DNA of 64,000 nt from Owenia fusiformis (Eukaryota; Annelida; Polychaeta; Sabellida; Oweniidae): positions 39,585,366 through 39,649,365 of the forward strand of contig CAIIXF020000001.1 of NCBI GenBank assembly GCA_903813345.2, read 5' to 3'. Within the stretch, counting starts at the first letter, position 1, and every line of letters starts with the position of its first letter. The translations under genes were made by a program, and so were the position numbers. Below the pieces are notes generated by a model. It made no database searches. It had not been told where the DNA came from and worked only from the letters and a program-made list of their open reading frames with translations. This document shows, one piece after another, positions 12,332-25,633 of this stretch.

Positions 12332-15081
12332 CTTATTCTTTGATATTTGATCGCTGCAAAATGCCATCGAATGAAGTTCGAAAAATTGGATAATTGTGCT
12401 TGATAAATGCGAAATATTTTGTAGATTTAAAGTTTTTATACAATTGAAAAAAGGATCCAGACGGGATCCGAAACGTCCTGTTTAGTAAAATAAAGGTTGT
12501 GAAAAGAAGAAAAAATATTTTTGTGATTTTGTAAAAGGTTTTCTCTTAAGCTATATTGAAGATCAATGTACTAAAAGTACTGATCTTTATTCATTATAAG
12601 TGGGGTATTCTCTTATTTGATATTTAGTAACATGGTCAAAGTAAAGAAAACAAACAGCACTTAGATAGAGGTAATAGAGTGTTCATATCTGCATGAGTTG
12701 TAACATCAATAAAATATGTATAAATTGTAAATTATTTGTTACTAAAAATCTGATTTAATTAATTAAAAACCGAATGTTGATTACTTCTACTCTAATAGCT
12801 CTATTTGACCAGAAATGCATAATTCATGACATTTTTAGATGCAGATACATACATTGTGGAAAAGCAAAATTACGATAAAACAAACACCAAAATATAAGTG
12901 TTTAATATACGAAAAATGTCTCTAAATGTCTAAATATTTGGATAATTTCATTTTGAAACCAGAAAATTCGTTTCAAATTCATTCAACTTTTATCCATGTG
13001 TTTTATTTATGTCAACGCATTTTGTATCTTCAAAATTGACTGTAGTTTAAAAATAGCGACCCATTTTTGGAAAATTCTTAGTATTTGCATTTTGTTGGTA
13101 TCACATCACATATTGGGCCCAGACTGATATCATAATTATTTATAAACAATTATGCAAGTGCATGATATATACCAAGTTCTTGAACACAACATCCAGGGTT
13201 TATATCTGGAGAAGGCGATGTTTTATCGTCTTTTAGACTGAGATCCGGAAAATGCAGAGTGTCCTCTCGAAGTTTATTTTTAGATCTTTATTATTTGTAA
13301 AAGGGTTTACTGCTTGCATGATTAATTAAGCTGTTAAATTTTGTAACATGAAGGAATGCAAAATAAGATAAAATACACAAAGGTTCATAAAAATATTCAT
13401 GTTTATTAAAAAAATTACAAATACTACAATATGATATTGAACGTTGACGACATATCTTGAACAAAGTATATATACAAAACTCTTGACTAAGAGAACATGA
13501 TTGTAACATTTCGTGAATAGCTGTAATCATTTATCAATTAATACATTTCAGGGAAACAGCGCCTTTATTCAACCAACCATTTAAAATGTATATCACAAAA
13601 TTGTAGACATAGGAGACCTTCATTCCCCGAGAATTGGTGCAATCACTACCATATATGTTGAGGACAAGACAGTTAAGTCGATATCCAATTTGAATGGATA
13701 CTTTATTATAGTCGGACTCCGCAAAGCCATAAATCAAAACCTTTCAATTATATTAAATATATGGTAGATTTCCCAAACGTAATTCCAATCATCCCTTAGA
13801 CCGAAAACCGTTTAAATTGGAGCAATAATCATCCACAATTATGGATTAAGGCTGAATAGTTTATACTTTATAGATATCTAAGCAGGCCAAAGTCATCCTT
13901 AATCTTGCTTCAGTGTTACCTCTGTCAATTCCAGTAAGGGAAATAGACTGTTGCGAATCTCCTTTGAATCTTGTTTGAATGATGGGAAATAAAAGAAAAG
14001 AATTAATGCATACAGTAAAAATTTAACCAGACGCAGTTTTTCAAACGGTCCCTCCATTAATAGACACGTCATTGGTATGCTTAAACTAGGAAGGGCGGAC
14101 GTGCATGAAGGCACCGCCTAAATTATATGATATCACAATTATAAAAGTTGTCCCCGCATTGAGGTAATATACCAAAGAGGTACATATATACAATAATGAC
14201 ATATAGTACAGGGTTTGCAACTTAGATAGATAATTGCTCACGGAAAAACAATTATAGTCCGACAGAGAATTGTCAAATGAAAGACGACATCTATTTGTCT
14301 CAATATGGCTAGAATAATTTCTTGCCATGTTCTATAATTCTCCAGACAAAAATACGTATATCATGGTGAAAATAAGACTAAGTAGGCCCATATTGAATAG
14401 TGAAATCTGTGGAATTAACGGCAGTGGCTTATGCCGTGGTCACATTTGCTCAGATTTTTACAAAGGCGCCCGGCCGATTGAGTATTTTGTTCAAAATTTT
14501 ATTCAATTTTGAACAAAATACATCGGCCGGGCGCCGGTGTTGAAAATCGGAGCAAATGTGACCACGGCATTAATAAAATTCTTGATACTTATAATTCTTG
14601 TTTCTAGACTTTCTATGCAGTATATGCAGTGACTGCATCACGTCAACATAGCCAACACAATAATATGCTGACATTCTAGAACCAGCTAGAACTAATAGTC
14701 TATAATATATGCTTGTGTACATGTGTATCATCAACTTGCGCCTATCCAACTCTCCTAAAAGGTATAATTTATCTGACAGTACAATAAGCAGATAAGTATC
14801 ACATACCGCAGGCGGCTTAGTTCAAAATATTTCTTCATGTGTTTTCTTGTTGAGACTGTGAAATTAAAGCCCAATTGTAGTATTATATTCCTAAAGATTT
14901 AGTTTGTCTCGCCTGCTTTTAAATCTTGGCGACGCACTTGTCGTAGGTTTATACTGCCAAGACGGCAGGCAGAACCCAAGATCTACGAATTACAGTGTGT
15001 ACTACCTTTGTTTTTTGCACTATCGAGACGGCAGACATATAACCCACCCGCCGTACATTACTGTGCATCACATATGGGCTT
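12332..15081. other. convergent intergenic region
   Basis: Lies between the 3' ends of the CRAL-TRIO gene (+) and the FNIII membrane-protein gene (-). Apart from the 138-bp palindrome at 14432-14569 I see no gene, only short AT-rich open frames. Confidence 0.5.
14432..14569. mobile_element. 138-bp palindromic MITE with TTA target duplication
   Basis: The two halves are near-perfect inverted repeats: TGCCGTGGTCACATTTGCTC at the left pairs with GAGCAAATGTGACCACGGCA at the right, and GGCGCCCGGCCGAT pairs with ATCGGCCGGGCGCC. The spacer is only a few bases. The element is flanked by TTA on both sides (14429-14431 and 14570-14572). A 3-bp TWA duplication is typical of PIF/Harbinger elements. Its GC-rich core stands out from the AT-rich surroundings. 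Confidence 0.75.
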
Positions 15082-16899
15082 TCATACTGTGGAGACGTCT
15101 TGCCGATCTTTGGTTTGTTTGTCATCCTTATGTTTTACTTGAGAAGTGTTTTCTTGGTCCTCATCCTTTTCCAGCATCATAGGCATTGTTTGTACTCTGT
15201 GCATCGGTATTGCACTACCTTTTGTGTCGTCTTTACGCATCGCGTCATCCTTCATAGTGCCTTGTTTTTTTGAGCTATCAATCTTTAATTGTCCGGGATA
15301 ATGGTCCAACTCTGGCATAGTGCTCATACGGGCAATGTGTTTCTCCCTTGCAAGTAGAGTCTTTGAATATTGTCTAGTGTAGCTTTTGTATATAACGCTA
15401 TCTGTAGCACGCTTAACCACTTTTATGGTGTCTAAATTTTTGGGGCTGTGTTTATACCTGGGATTAGGTGGTTGTAAAACACGAATACCCTTCCATTTAT
15501 GATAAAAGAGCGCTAATGCGCATGCCCAGGCTACTAAAATAAGTACTATGACGATGATCTCTCCTGTTCTCATAGATGCCTCATTTTCAGCGATATCATC
15601 TTCTGAAATAAAACATACTCATTAAAAATGCTATCATACAAGTAGTTTCGAAAACAATATTGAATTTAAATTATATAAATTCTATAAGATTCAGAAGAAG
15701 TAGTGAAATAAAACCAAAATTCATGATTCAAATGGTGAAGTGAACAAAATGGCGGCTGTTTGAATTCGAATTTTGTATCACGGCATGCCCATATAAGGGA
15801 TAGAATATCGATGTTGCACTCTGGGAGCCAATGCTCCTTGTTATTTCCAATTACAGATTAATGACAAGCCAAATTACGGTTTAAAAGTAAAATTAAATGA
15901 GAAACCAATAAAACTAATGTTAAGGCAACTCACTGGCATAACAATCTATAAAATATATATCACGCTATATTCAACAATAAATGAATACCAACATATGTAA
16001 AGAATACCAACATATTTAATACATGTACTTTATAGAACTGAAGGAGCAAGTAATAAATTTTGAAGTTATTATCGATTCTCTTGGTTTTGTGAAAATAACC
16101 AATAGCAGGATGAGATGGGTCTCAAACGATTCCATTGTTTCTCCCAATATTTCTAATTTGAATCCCAATGTTCCTGATTAGTGTCCCCTATGTTTCTGAC
16201 TTGTGCCCAATCAATATGTTCCTTTTTGCACCCCCGTGTTCAATTAACAGTCACATCGTCAATTCCTGATTTGTGCCCCTATGTTAGTTTGAGATAATAA
16301 GGATGAGGAGGATGAGACAGGTTTTTGACCACCCAATGTTTCTGATTTTGGCCCCTCATGTTCTAAATTACGTGTACAGGGTGTCAAAAAACAACGGCAC
16401 CCCCCTCTACAGCAAAAAGTCCTTAAATGTTACATATCATATTGTGTGATCATTATGTTCCTCCTATTTATGCCCCTTGTGTCCTATATGTTCTTTAGTC
16501 GAGTCCTTGTTTTTTTAAATTTGAGTCCTCCTTATTCATAACCTAACCCTCGTTCCCTATTTGTGATCCCTGTGTTTCTGATTTGAATGTCATACATACC
16601 CATGATCGTAGAGAACGTAACTGGATTCGTTGAATTACCCGCTCTATGGGTCCCCATGGCCGCTAGTTGAATGGAATATGTTGTATTTGGTATAAGGTCA
16701 GAAAACTGGTATAAGCGCATGCTCTTTGGTACATCAGTTATGAACTTATTGCGGAGATCATTCTCTGGTGATGATATTAATTCTAATGTCATTTCAAAGT
16801 GGGAAATGTTGCGAGAACTCTGGTAACTCCATCTAGCGGTTGCAACGCGTGCATAGACATCAGTTATTGTAAGGTTAGTTGGGACGGCCAGTTGGGAGA
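15082..16899 (-). CDS. FNDC4/FNDC5-like type I membrane protein with one FNIII domain (3' part of gene)
   Basis: Two minus-strand exons join in phase: 16899-16600 and 15602-15082 (stop included). The first encodes a whole FNIII domain of about 99 residues, opening PTNLTITDVYARVATARWSY and ending NTTYSIQLAAMGTHRAGNST then TFSTI. The second encodes a short acidic linker, MRTGEIIVIVLILVAWACAL as the start of one membrane span, and a charged cytoplasmic tail of roughly 135 residues. In FNDC5 the same order occurs: FNIII, linker, then RTGEVLIIVVVLFMWA. In vertebrates the FNDC5 ectodomain is shed as irisin. The first visible exon starts with two bases of a codon, so an upstream exon ending in one base, presumably with the signal peptide, must exist at higher coordinates; I could not find it. 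The tail is longer than in vertebrate FNDC5. Confidence 0.75.
15775..15840 (-). repeat. dispersed about 65-bp repeat, copy 1
   Basis: Read on the minus strand this matches 53128-53193 at most positions, including GGCTCCCAGAGTGCAACA and ATATGGGCA. Neither copy sits in a recognised gene. Likely part of an unrecognised repeat family. Confidence 0.5.
16120..16580. repeat. degenerate minisatellite in the FNDC-like gene intron
   Basis: An imperfect unit of about 30 bases, roughly TTTCTGATTTGTGCCCCTATG, recurs about ten times with interruptions. It runs up to the splice donor of the FNIII exon at 16600. Confidence 0.55.
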
Positions 16900-19800
16900 C
16901 TGAAAGTACATGATATACAATTAATGTTATGAATGCAGGATATGACGAATTGAGTTATACAATTACTCTCGCTAACTATGCCGTCAAAACGTGCACATCC
17001 ACAGTAACGTTTTGTTACATTATTATAATCATCATTGAACTTAGCATTAATAGTGTATATAAAAAGGTCGGTACACTCCCTTTCTATATAGGCTATTAAC
17101 GACCCATCTATCAGATATGAGATTTTTTTATTGCCAAAATGTTTGGTACCGCAGGTTTAATTTGGGGGATGAATTAGTTTTTACTTAAACCAAAACTTAA
17201 TTTGGAGGACAAGTTAGTTTTTCCTGATATCAAAACAAATGAATTTGGGCTTTGATATTATGAAGGGGAGTGTATATATTGTAACTGTAACCTGTACAGC
17301 ATTGGGTGAATTATACATTATGCATCTGACATCATATAGATAAACTATCTGAATAAGAAAAACTATGAATACAATATTTATAATCCATTTGTTTCAACAG
17401 TCTGTGGCATCTGAGCATTCAACAGGGGAATACATATGTATGGGTATCATAGGCCAAGGGACAGGGAAAGTACTTAGCTTAATACTACTTTTCCGTTGGC
17501 CTATAATGGGTATAGACGTCTATCCTACGCAGGCTGCATTACAAAACATGTCAAACCTTCCTCACTTCCGGCATACGCATATAAAATCAACCTTATTACT
17601 AAAATGATGGTTTATATACACCTGTCTTTATATTACAATTGCAAATTAGATTTTTATTAACGGTGAATATTGTGATACACATTCAAGAATGATTGAAAGG
17701 CTCCATGAAAGATTCTATATTATTTCTCTCATTATTATGCTCTATAGCTAGACTTTCGAGAGCAAGGTTGTCAAGCAAGTTTTTCCAGGAAAACGCATTG
17801 AATATAGCAGCTGTACAAGACAAGACAAATAAAATACAATTCATTTCTGCATAGAATAGCTTTAGGAAACTAACAATAACTGACACTTTTTGCTGATAAG
17901 ATCGTAGAGATTATGTTTCGCCACAATTCTCAAGAAATATTATCAGGAGAACTAGAAATGTTAAATTAACTAGGAATGTTAACTGATATAATTATAGATA
18001 ACTATATTCCTCCAAAATATGACAAGGTACGATAAATTCCAATTAGTTTTTATAGCCTTAGAAACAGATATAAAACACAGACAGACTGAACAGAGATGAT
18101 ATATGAGAGATAGTAATATGTCTCTGGGCTAAATTACTAATCAAATGGAACTTATACATATTTTTTATTTCAGGTTACAATATATATATAATTTTATACA
18201 TTTCAAGTTAAAGTTTTATGGAATTCAAGTAATAATTTCAAATATTTAACATGATTTTATTGACTCCATTCACATCAATTAATTTCATTCATGCATACAT
18301 TCATGACCACTCAACCATTCATTGACTACGAGACAACTCTCATTGGGGTCTTACTGGACCATCTAAAAAAAAAAATGTATTATGATGTAAGCTTATTTGT
18401 TTATTCATAAACGCCTATGTAAAGCACTTACATCGACACCCTTTTGATCTCGCAATGTACAATATGCAGTTAGTAATTACTCAATCCGAGATTATTTAGC
18501 TATTCTCTATATTGTCTAATTCATTCTATAAATATAGACGTATATGACAGAATTGGAAGGCGAATGGCGTCATACATAGACAAGTGAACAGAACAAGGCA
18601 TAAAGACATAAAAGGTAATTCAAATGGCAAACACTATCACAATCTATCGATCATCTATGATTGGACGTGATTTGTCTTTTCAGTCTGTTGATGGTAATTT
18701 CTAAAGATTAGTAATTGACTCAGTCTGTATGAAGATGACGGGTAGTATCGTGTTCTAAAATATCAAAGGTATCAGAACGTGGTGGTTCTGCTTAATCAGG
18801 GGCTTCTCATGATCCATATTTGAAAAACGTAAACACTACAAATATGTACAGGCTATCTCTAAGGTCAAATGGTCAAATCGTTCTCCAAATACAATCTATT
18901 GTTTTATGTGAAAAACCAGATGCATTTGTATAGGGCGATTTATACCTACAGGTTTCCGTTTCGATTTTATAAGGATCGCTTAAAGTCTCCATTGTTTTGA
19001 ATAAGCATCTTAGGAAAATAAAGGGAGGACCTATCCCTTTCTATTTGAAAAAGCCTAATTAGTGTCTATACTTGAGGCAAGGTACAGTTCAGTACTGGCG
19101 GTAGGCTCAATATTTTGTGTGTCACATGACCCAGTTCAATTAAAAAAGTGGGTCAAACTTGGAAAATGTGAGTCAAATTGAATTATTATAATAGCTCATT
19201 TTGGATCAATCTAGGGTACAAAAATAAATGTGCTGCAATGAGACTTCATGTCTTATCAAATTGGAACTGTGACTTTTGCCATGATTTAAGTATCGCAATA
19301 ATGAAACATAAACCAAATCAATGGAAAATGACCAATTAAAAACCAAAGTGTAAACCGGAAATCATTAGTGTTGCGCTCTTTCAGTCTTTAAACTGTATTA
19401 AGTGGGCAAAGTGCGATTATAGCATCGTTCTGAAGAACATTTTGAATGAGTTGATGCTTCAATGAATATTTTTACACATTTCGAGAATTGCAAAAAACGT
19501 ACACGACAAATTCAGTTTCGTTGTTTCTGTTTGGATTAAACTCGATCAGCAAAAGTTTTCAAACCAATGAAAGAGTGTGAGATATAATTTGATTGGTAAG
19601 GTATAGGTCAAAACTTAGTTTTGATGTGTGGAGCTAATTGCCTGAAATTAGCCTTAGTCTATTTGGGGATAAATGTGAGTCAGTGAAACGCAACAAGTTG
19701 AAAATTCTGCGTCAGACTTGATCAAACATGCGTAAAAACGGCAAAAAACGGCGTTAACGCCAGCTCTGGTAGTAGAATCTCAAAATGTGATACAGCGTTG

Positions 19801-22130
19801 GAAAGGCGAACAAGTTTATACGCGTGTTATATACATGTACAGGATATCATTTTGCTAAAGAACAGTTATTCATCGTTTTCAAGCCATGTTGTCACGTTAA
19901 GTTATTCTGACATGAAATCTAAGTTGGTAAGTGCAGTGTGGGTGTAACAATAATCCAATAATTCAACTCTAATAAATACCCTTATACTGGATACATTCAT
20001 AGTACCTAACAGATGTTTATGCAACCCACCATCGATGCTTCTAGCTTTTATCAATAAAATGTGCTGACTGGCGGCTTATGAAGTGTTATCTAGTATCATA
20101 TGAAGTATAGCAAATTAGCAATGATTTTAATATCATTCATGTTCAGGTCTACAGGCCAACTTGGTTATGTGTTTTGTGATACAGTTCTTCAAAAGTGGAA
20201 TCAACATCATAATATTAAATAAAAAATATAAAGGGTATTTTATGAAATCAATTAGGGGTTGAAGGTTAAAATTGATATTTAAATCCCACTTAGGTAGCAC
20301 ACATTAGAATGAACAGTATTTTATCTTAAGGAATATACAGTTGCAACAAAGAAGAGTGCATTATTTTTCTTTTTTTCTCGGACCAAGGCCCTCGGCTATT
20401 ATTCCTCCGGAAACCCAGCACTTATACTTTGTCCAAAACATAAAAGCTCAATCAAGAGGAAAATACACAATCCTGCTATTAAAGAGGCTCTATGCCATAG
20501 GATAGCACAATCAAGACCCTCTGGATTTTTTGCATATTGAGTTTCATCACATATATGCCCATCTACTTACCAAAGAAGAAGTCCCAAACCACCCCTCTTC
20601 AATGTTAATTTTGCGATTGTGCTGGCCGATCTAATTATTTTCGATGGATCGGGGCAAATGTGACCCAGGCATAAGGTAAAGCCATTGACAGGCTTTTATA
20701 TGCTATCTAATGGAATCTTCCGGTTGCAAAACTTATATATGGAGTGTAATTTCTCTAAGTTAATCTCAATATCCACTTAAGAATCCATTAACTTTAACTG
20801 GTTTACACAACTCGCCTACTCGTTAGATAACTGTTTTTTATTGTTTCTACCTGATGATTTTAGTCTAAATGCTGAAAGCATCGAATTCGGTGACTCGAGA
20901 TTAGTTTCCTATGATTTCCCTCGAGTAAACTTTCAATTACGCAACGATCACACTTTATTACACACTGGGCTCAACTTGACTTTCCATGAACGTATCCCAA
21001 AAGTTATTTTATGGCTTGCTATATGGAACAAAGTCGGTTATTTATGACAATACATTTGGGTTCTTGACCCGACTAATTTTACATACGGTTCAAACTTTAA
21101 TCTAGTGTTTTTATTCATAATTGTATTCTTCACTTTACCAAATATATGTACTCTTCAGTTCTTAAACTCTCACAGCGCACTCCTTCTAGCTCCAATAAAG
21201 TTTTACGTCCTGTTGTATAATCCCTGTTTTCAATACTTTGAAACATCAATAAAAAGTCAATCCTTGAAATACTGATACAAATCTAGCAAAATCCCTTGGA
21301 GTTTTATATTGTTAGTTAAACGTGGTCCCTTTTTGAGCAATACTCCTAACAAAAATTCAATGCATAAATCCAATGAAATATATTTTCTTTATAGGTAACT
21401 ACGACACTAGAAAAAACATAACATAGTCATTTATTTTGGCTATGGTCAGGTCAATCGACTTGTGAATATGAAAGTTATTGAGGGTGTAAATAAGGGCATA
21501 TTTTTATTTTAATAATTATTCAAAATAAATCAGCCTAAGGGATTCATTTTTAATTTCTAGAAATGCCATGCACCGTGCAAATTCATACCTGAGAAATGTT
21601 TAGACAAATTAAGTATGAGAGTATGAGATTTCAAAAAAAATTTTTAGCACCCTCTTTTTTTTTTATCTAAATACATATTTTTAAACACCACCTCTCAAGG
21701 TTTCAAGTAGAACAAAAATGAGGGTTCTTCAACAGTGCACATTTTTTAAATTTTCTTTGGGGTTTTGTTGGAATTACTACTACCATTCCTAGTATACCCT
21801 TTATATTTACAAATAAAATGGTAATGTAAACAATGGTATCGTTTCAGAATAAAGACAAGGAGATCTGGGATTAAGGTTATTGATGAAGGAAATGATAACT
21901 TATATAAGATTCACATAGGTTGATGTGCCTGGAACTCAACAATATACGCAGCTATTCAATAAATACAAATAGTGACTGCCATTGGCATATAAAAATAGTA
22001 TGACATTTACCTATACCCTTATAATGAGATTATCTTGAAAACATTTTTATTTTTGAAGAAAGCACGGGCTGTAAATGAACAGATCTTACTTGCAATTTAC
22101 TATTTGCATGTTTTACGTTAACACAAACAG
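16900..22130. other. gene-poor stretch upstream of the FNIII exon
   Basis: I see no convincing exon here. An imperfect hairpin at about 17437-17515 pairs ATAGGCCAA with TTGGCCTAT. A weak relative of the right arm of the 14.4-kb palindrome lies near 20640-20672 (GGGGCAAATGTGACC). The missing 5' exon of the FNDC-like gene may lie here or further right. Confidence 0.4.
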
Positions 22131-22730
22131 TATTACCATGTTGTATAACTAATGTTTCTCATCACAGGTTGAAGATTCAATTAAGCATGACGCACAAGAG
22201 TAGGTTCATTGTTAGATGCACAATAAACACATTACAAATGGAACGTTTGTGTTAAAAGGTATTGTTTGTAACTTTCCATCCTTAAAATGCATTCATCATC
22301 ATCTTATCATCAGCATTGTCTTTTCCTGGCTATATAGCGTCTCATGAAATAATTTAAGTCAGAAATTACCAAAAAGTTAACACTAGGTTTCTTGGTTTAA
22401 TAACAATTCAATAATCGAATGAATAAATATGATTCTCTATCTTAGGAAAAATATATAATGTATTAATCATTTGGTATATTAGGTTTAAGAGATGTTGTCT
22501 TCCACTGTGTGTGTTTATACAAAATAAATGGATTTATAAGCCTTATCTTTACAACAGTTGAATATTAATCATTAAGTTCTTAATAATAATCCCCAATCTA
22601 CCAATTCAAATGAAAGAAAAGCCGTGTAATTAATACCGAGTCCGTGTTAATATACTAGTTACTGCAGAATGGCTTATTCAGATTGGATGGTTAATAGAGG
22701 CAGTGTTGTTAAACCCGAATCATTGTTAAT

Positions 22731-23089
22731 CACGCGGTACTAACTTCGACCGTTAATTTGAATTTTTGACCTACCAGATGTTTGAAAATCAAGGATTGCG
22801 AGTCTCATACTGCACCGTTTTTCTTCAAACTTCAAAGCATAACAAAAATGCATTTCTGTTGGTACATCATTCTGCTATACAGAGTCTTCTCACATCTGGG
22901 GACCAAAAACGTTGCTAAAACGAGGGACTCTTTACAATAAAACAATGTACCAACAGAAAGGCAATTTTGTTTTGCTTTGAATGGAACAGGTTTGAAGAAA
23001 AACGGTGCAGTATGAGACTCGCAGTCCTTGATTTTCAAACACCTGCTAGGTCAAATATTCAAATTAATGGTCGAAGTTAGTACTGCGTG
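22731..23089. mobile_element. 359-bp foldback element with TTAAT target duplication
   Basis: The outer ends CACGCGGTACTAAC and GTTAGTACTGCGTG are inverted, and the arms extend about 150 bases inward. GTTTGAAAATCAAGGA and a run ending CACCGTTTTTCTTCAAAC occur in both arms in opposite orientation. TTAAT flanks both sides (22726-22730 and 23090-23094). No coding capacity. Confidence 0.7.
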
Positions 23090-23300
23090 TTAATGAGGTC
23101 TTCGATATTATAAGTTAGAGGATAAACATTCATCAGGGTTCTTCCCAATTATAGAATACTATTACATACCGAGGCAAGCGTTCCAAATGATTTTGATTTT
23201 TCAATGTCTTAAAAAAGATCAGAATTGGCATGCCATGTTCAATTACTGATCTACAAATTCCTTGTTACATCCGACATATTACACGAATGACACATTTCTA

Positions 23301-23698
23301 TGAAAGGACGATTCTCGGTTTGGAGAACAGTCTCCTGTGCTAATAATTTTTTTCATGAAAAATATAGAAATATTACCCAAATTAAACTATGAATATTCAA
23401 AAGAGGACATTTAAATCTACAAGATGTAAAAATAACAAATTGGTCTGAAGCAGGGATAACGCTCAATTAGACCGATTCAATAAAATACAAGTCTCGATTT
23501 GGGGAAAGAAGTTCATCAGTGTACTGCGCTAATATTTTTTTGCGAAAAGTCTAGAAATATTACCCAAATTAAAGTATGACTATTCAAAAGAAAACATTCA
23601 AATCTATATTATGTAAAAATATCAAATTTGTCCGAAGCAGGGATGATGCTCATTTAGATTGATGAACTTCGTTCTCCAAACCGAGAATCGTCCTTTCA
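23301..23698. mobile_element. 398-bp element with perfect 28-bp TIRs and an internal duplication
   Basis: The perfect 28-bp terminal inverted repeats at 23301-23328 and 23671-23698 begin TGAAAGGACGATTCTCGG. Inside, a roughly 130-base segment is directly duplicated at an offset of about 187 bases (around 23338-23470 and 23526-23657; shared AGAAATATTACCCAAATTAA). Non-coding. Confidence 0.7.
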
Positions 23699-24997
23699 CA
23701 CTTTTGAAATAATTATCTGCACGTTCCCACACAATTTTCATTTGATTGAGAACCTTACTGATAACCATGCAGTTTACATTTTCACTTACCTATTGTATAT
23801 TTATTTACCTCTAATCACTAGGGAGTTACTAAACGACCGATCCCGTGTAATATAACAATATTTCAATATATTCTGTAGAGCGAATTCAATAAATATGCAT
23901 ACGGAAGTGCCAACGGCAGTGTACCAACATGGTTACTGAAGACAGCAAGAAAAATAAAACATCTAAGAGCACACCAGTCAAGGAAAACAAACAAACAAAC
24001 AAACAAACTCCAACTATCCAAAATCATAATCCAACGTGAAAGGAAACAGTGCCAAATACACCCTCCCCGCCAATCAAGTACCAATATCACAATCCATAAC
24101 ACCAATGGGCATTTCATTCTCACTGAAGTCTGAATGCTATAATCCATAAAACACAATGTTTCACAATGGTCATCAGGAGAAAACCACGGTTGGTTTCGAA
24201 CCCTTTTCTCAACCATTCGAATGTCATGCATATTATGTGACATTAATAAAATGTATTCCAGAACAATGTTTTCGGTATTTTGGTGAAAAAAATCACAATT
24301 AGCTGAAATCTCTTACCAAAATCTGTTTGCGAAAAAGCTCATCTTTAAATATTGTTAAATATTCGATCGAACGTTATGTAAGAAAGTAGATACACAGCGT
24401 CTCAGTCTAGTTGAGTCGTACATCCCTAGATTCTTTTGTCACACGATGACATCATCATAATCATCTTACCATTGCTCCACGACTTCTCTACACTGCTTCT
24501 CTTGGTTTCTGTTGATAATTAAACGTATCTGTTCTAATCTAATCTACCACGGTAATAAGATATATAATGTTGTTCTGAATCGTATCTCTCCACAACATTT
24601 CTATTTCGCTCACTGTTACAGTGATGACATTATCAATCAAAACGAACATAATACTATTCAACCAAAGCACATAATGAAGACGAATGAGATTAAAGTGAAT
24701 CCCGAAGCTTTGGAAAAAGCATTTGAGTTAATATTATACTTTTGAAATGAATTCTTTTCATCAGCATCCTTGGGAATTGAAGCCTTGAGTGTAAGATGAA
24801 CAATATTGCCAACTTCCAGTATTATATCATAACTGCATATGTTTCTAAATGAAGTTAAATAAATCTACCCTGACTTTGCCGATAATACGTTATAAAATGT
24901 TATACAATTTTAGAGTACCTAATGAGTGGGTGCTTAGATAAGTCTGATAACTGATAATCCTTAATAATGTTAACAAATTAAATAATTCTAGCTATAT

Positions 24998-25100
24998 GCA
25001 TCCTCCGATCACAGGACTTCAAAATCCAGAATATCTTCTTTCTTTTTACCCCCTGGGGAAGAAGGAGGTACGGATTCTGGACACCTGCTTAGGAGGATGG
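24998..25100. mobile_element. short non-autonomous element, deleted copy
   Basis: It begins GCATCCTCCGATCACAGGAC and ends CTTAGGAGGATG. It matches both ends of the 250-bp copy at 52468-52716 but lacks its centre. CATCCTC and GAGGATG are inverted termini. Confidence 0.5.
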
Positions 25101-25443
25101 TTTTGGGTGATTTTGGTATGATTTGGCATTTGGAGCACGTTTTGAAATATGGTCATAAAATTGTGACCATTGGAAATAAACCGATGAAACTAGGTAGAAT
25201 GAATAAACATTGAACAAGGTTACATGTGTGCTAAATATGACATAAAACCCATACTGTATGACTGGGTTATTAAGATTTCTTTGGGCTACCTTTTTGGCCC
25301 ACTCTGTATTCTAATTACGACAAAATGTGTTATCGTGCATACTATAATGTGGAGTAACTTTGTTACCGATAAAGAACTCACAAGGCGTGGGCAATGTTAG
25401 AACAGACAGTCTGCTAACAAACAGATAGTTGAAAGAAAGTCAC

Positions 25444-25633
25444 CTCATGAATAAATTCTCCTAGTTGCAGTTTGCTGTAAAACCCATCTATATTATAATT
25501 CTTTGATATGATCTCAATATCACTGGTGTCAGTGTGTGACCATGCAATGCAGCCATCAAATAATTGCAATTTCAGCCTGAACTTGCTATATGAAAACGAA
25601 TCGGATGCCAGCTGAAGTTGAAGAAACGGAATA
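25444..25633 (-). CDS. candidate internal exon of an unidentified gene
   Basis: On the minus strand an acceptor (atatacag) precedes 63 open codons that end at a GAG|GTGACT donor. The translation opens IPFLQLQLASDSFSYSKFRL and contains KLQLFDGCIAWSHTDTSDIE and a final LQLGEFIHE. I do not recognise the family. Alternating hydrophobic and charged residues suggest beta strands of an extracellular-type domain, which is only an impression. Its phases (one leading base, ends on a codon boundary) do not fit directly onto the FNIII exon at 16899. The corresponding part of copy B is not preserved. It could be a chance open frame in AT-rich DNA. Confidence 0.35.

Noticed and set aside
17683-17886. Minus-strand frame with a signal-like MNCILFVLSCTAAIFNAF as missing 5' exon of the FNDC-like gene
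   Set aside because: No usable donor with the required one-base phase was found, and the sequence upstream resembles an acceptor rather than a start.
24512-24745. 77-codon plus-strand frame ending KTNEIKVNPEALEKAFELIL
   Set aside because: The corresponding segment of duplication copy B (about 30190) has an early stop and a changed frame, so there is no sign of selection.
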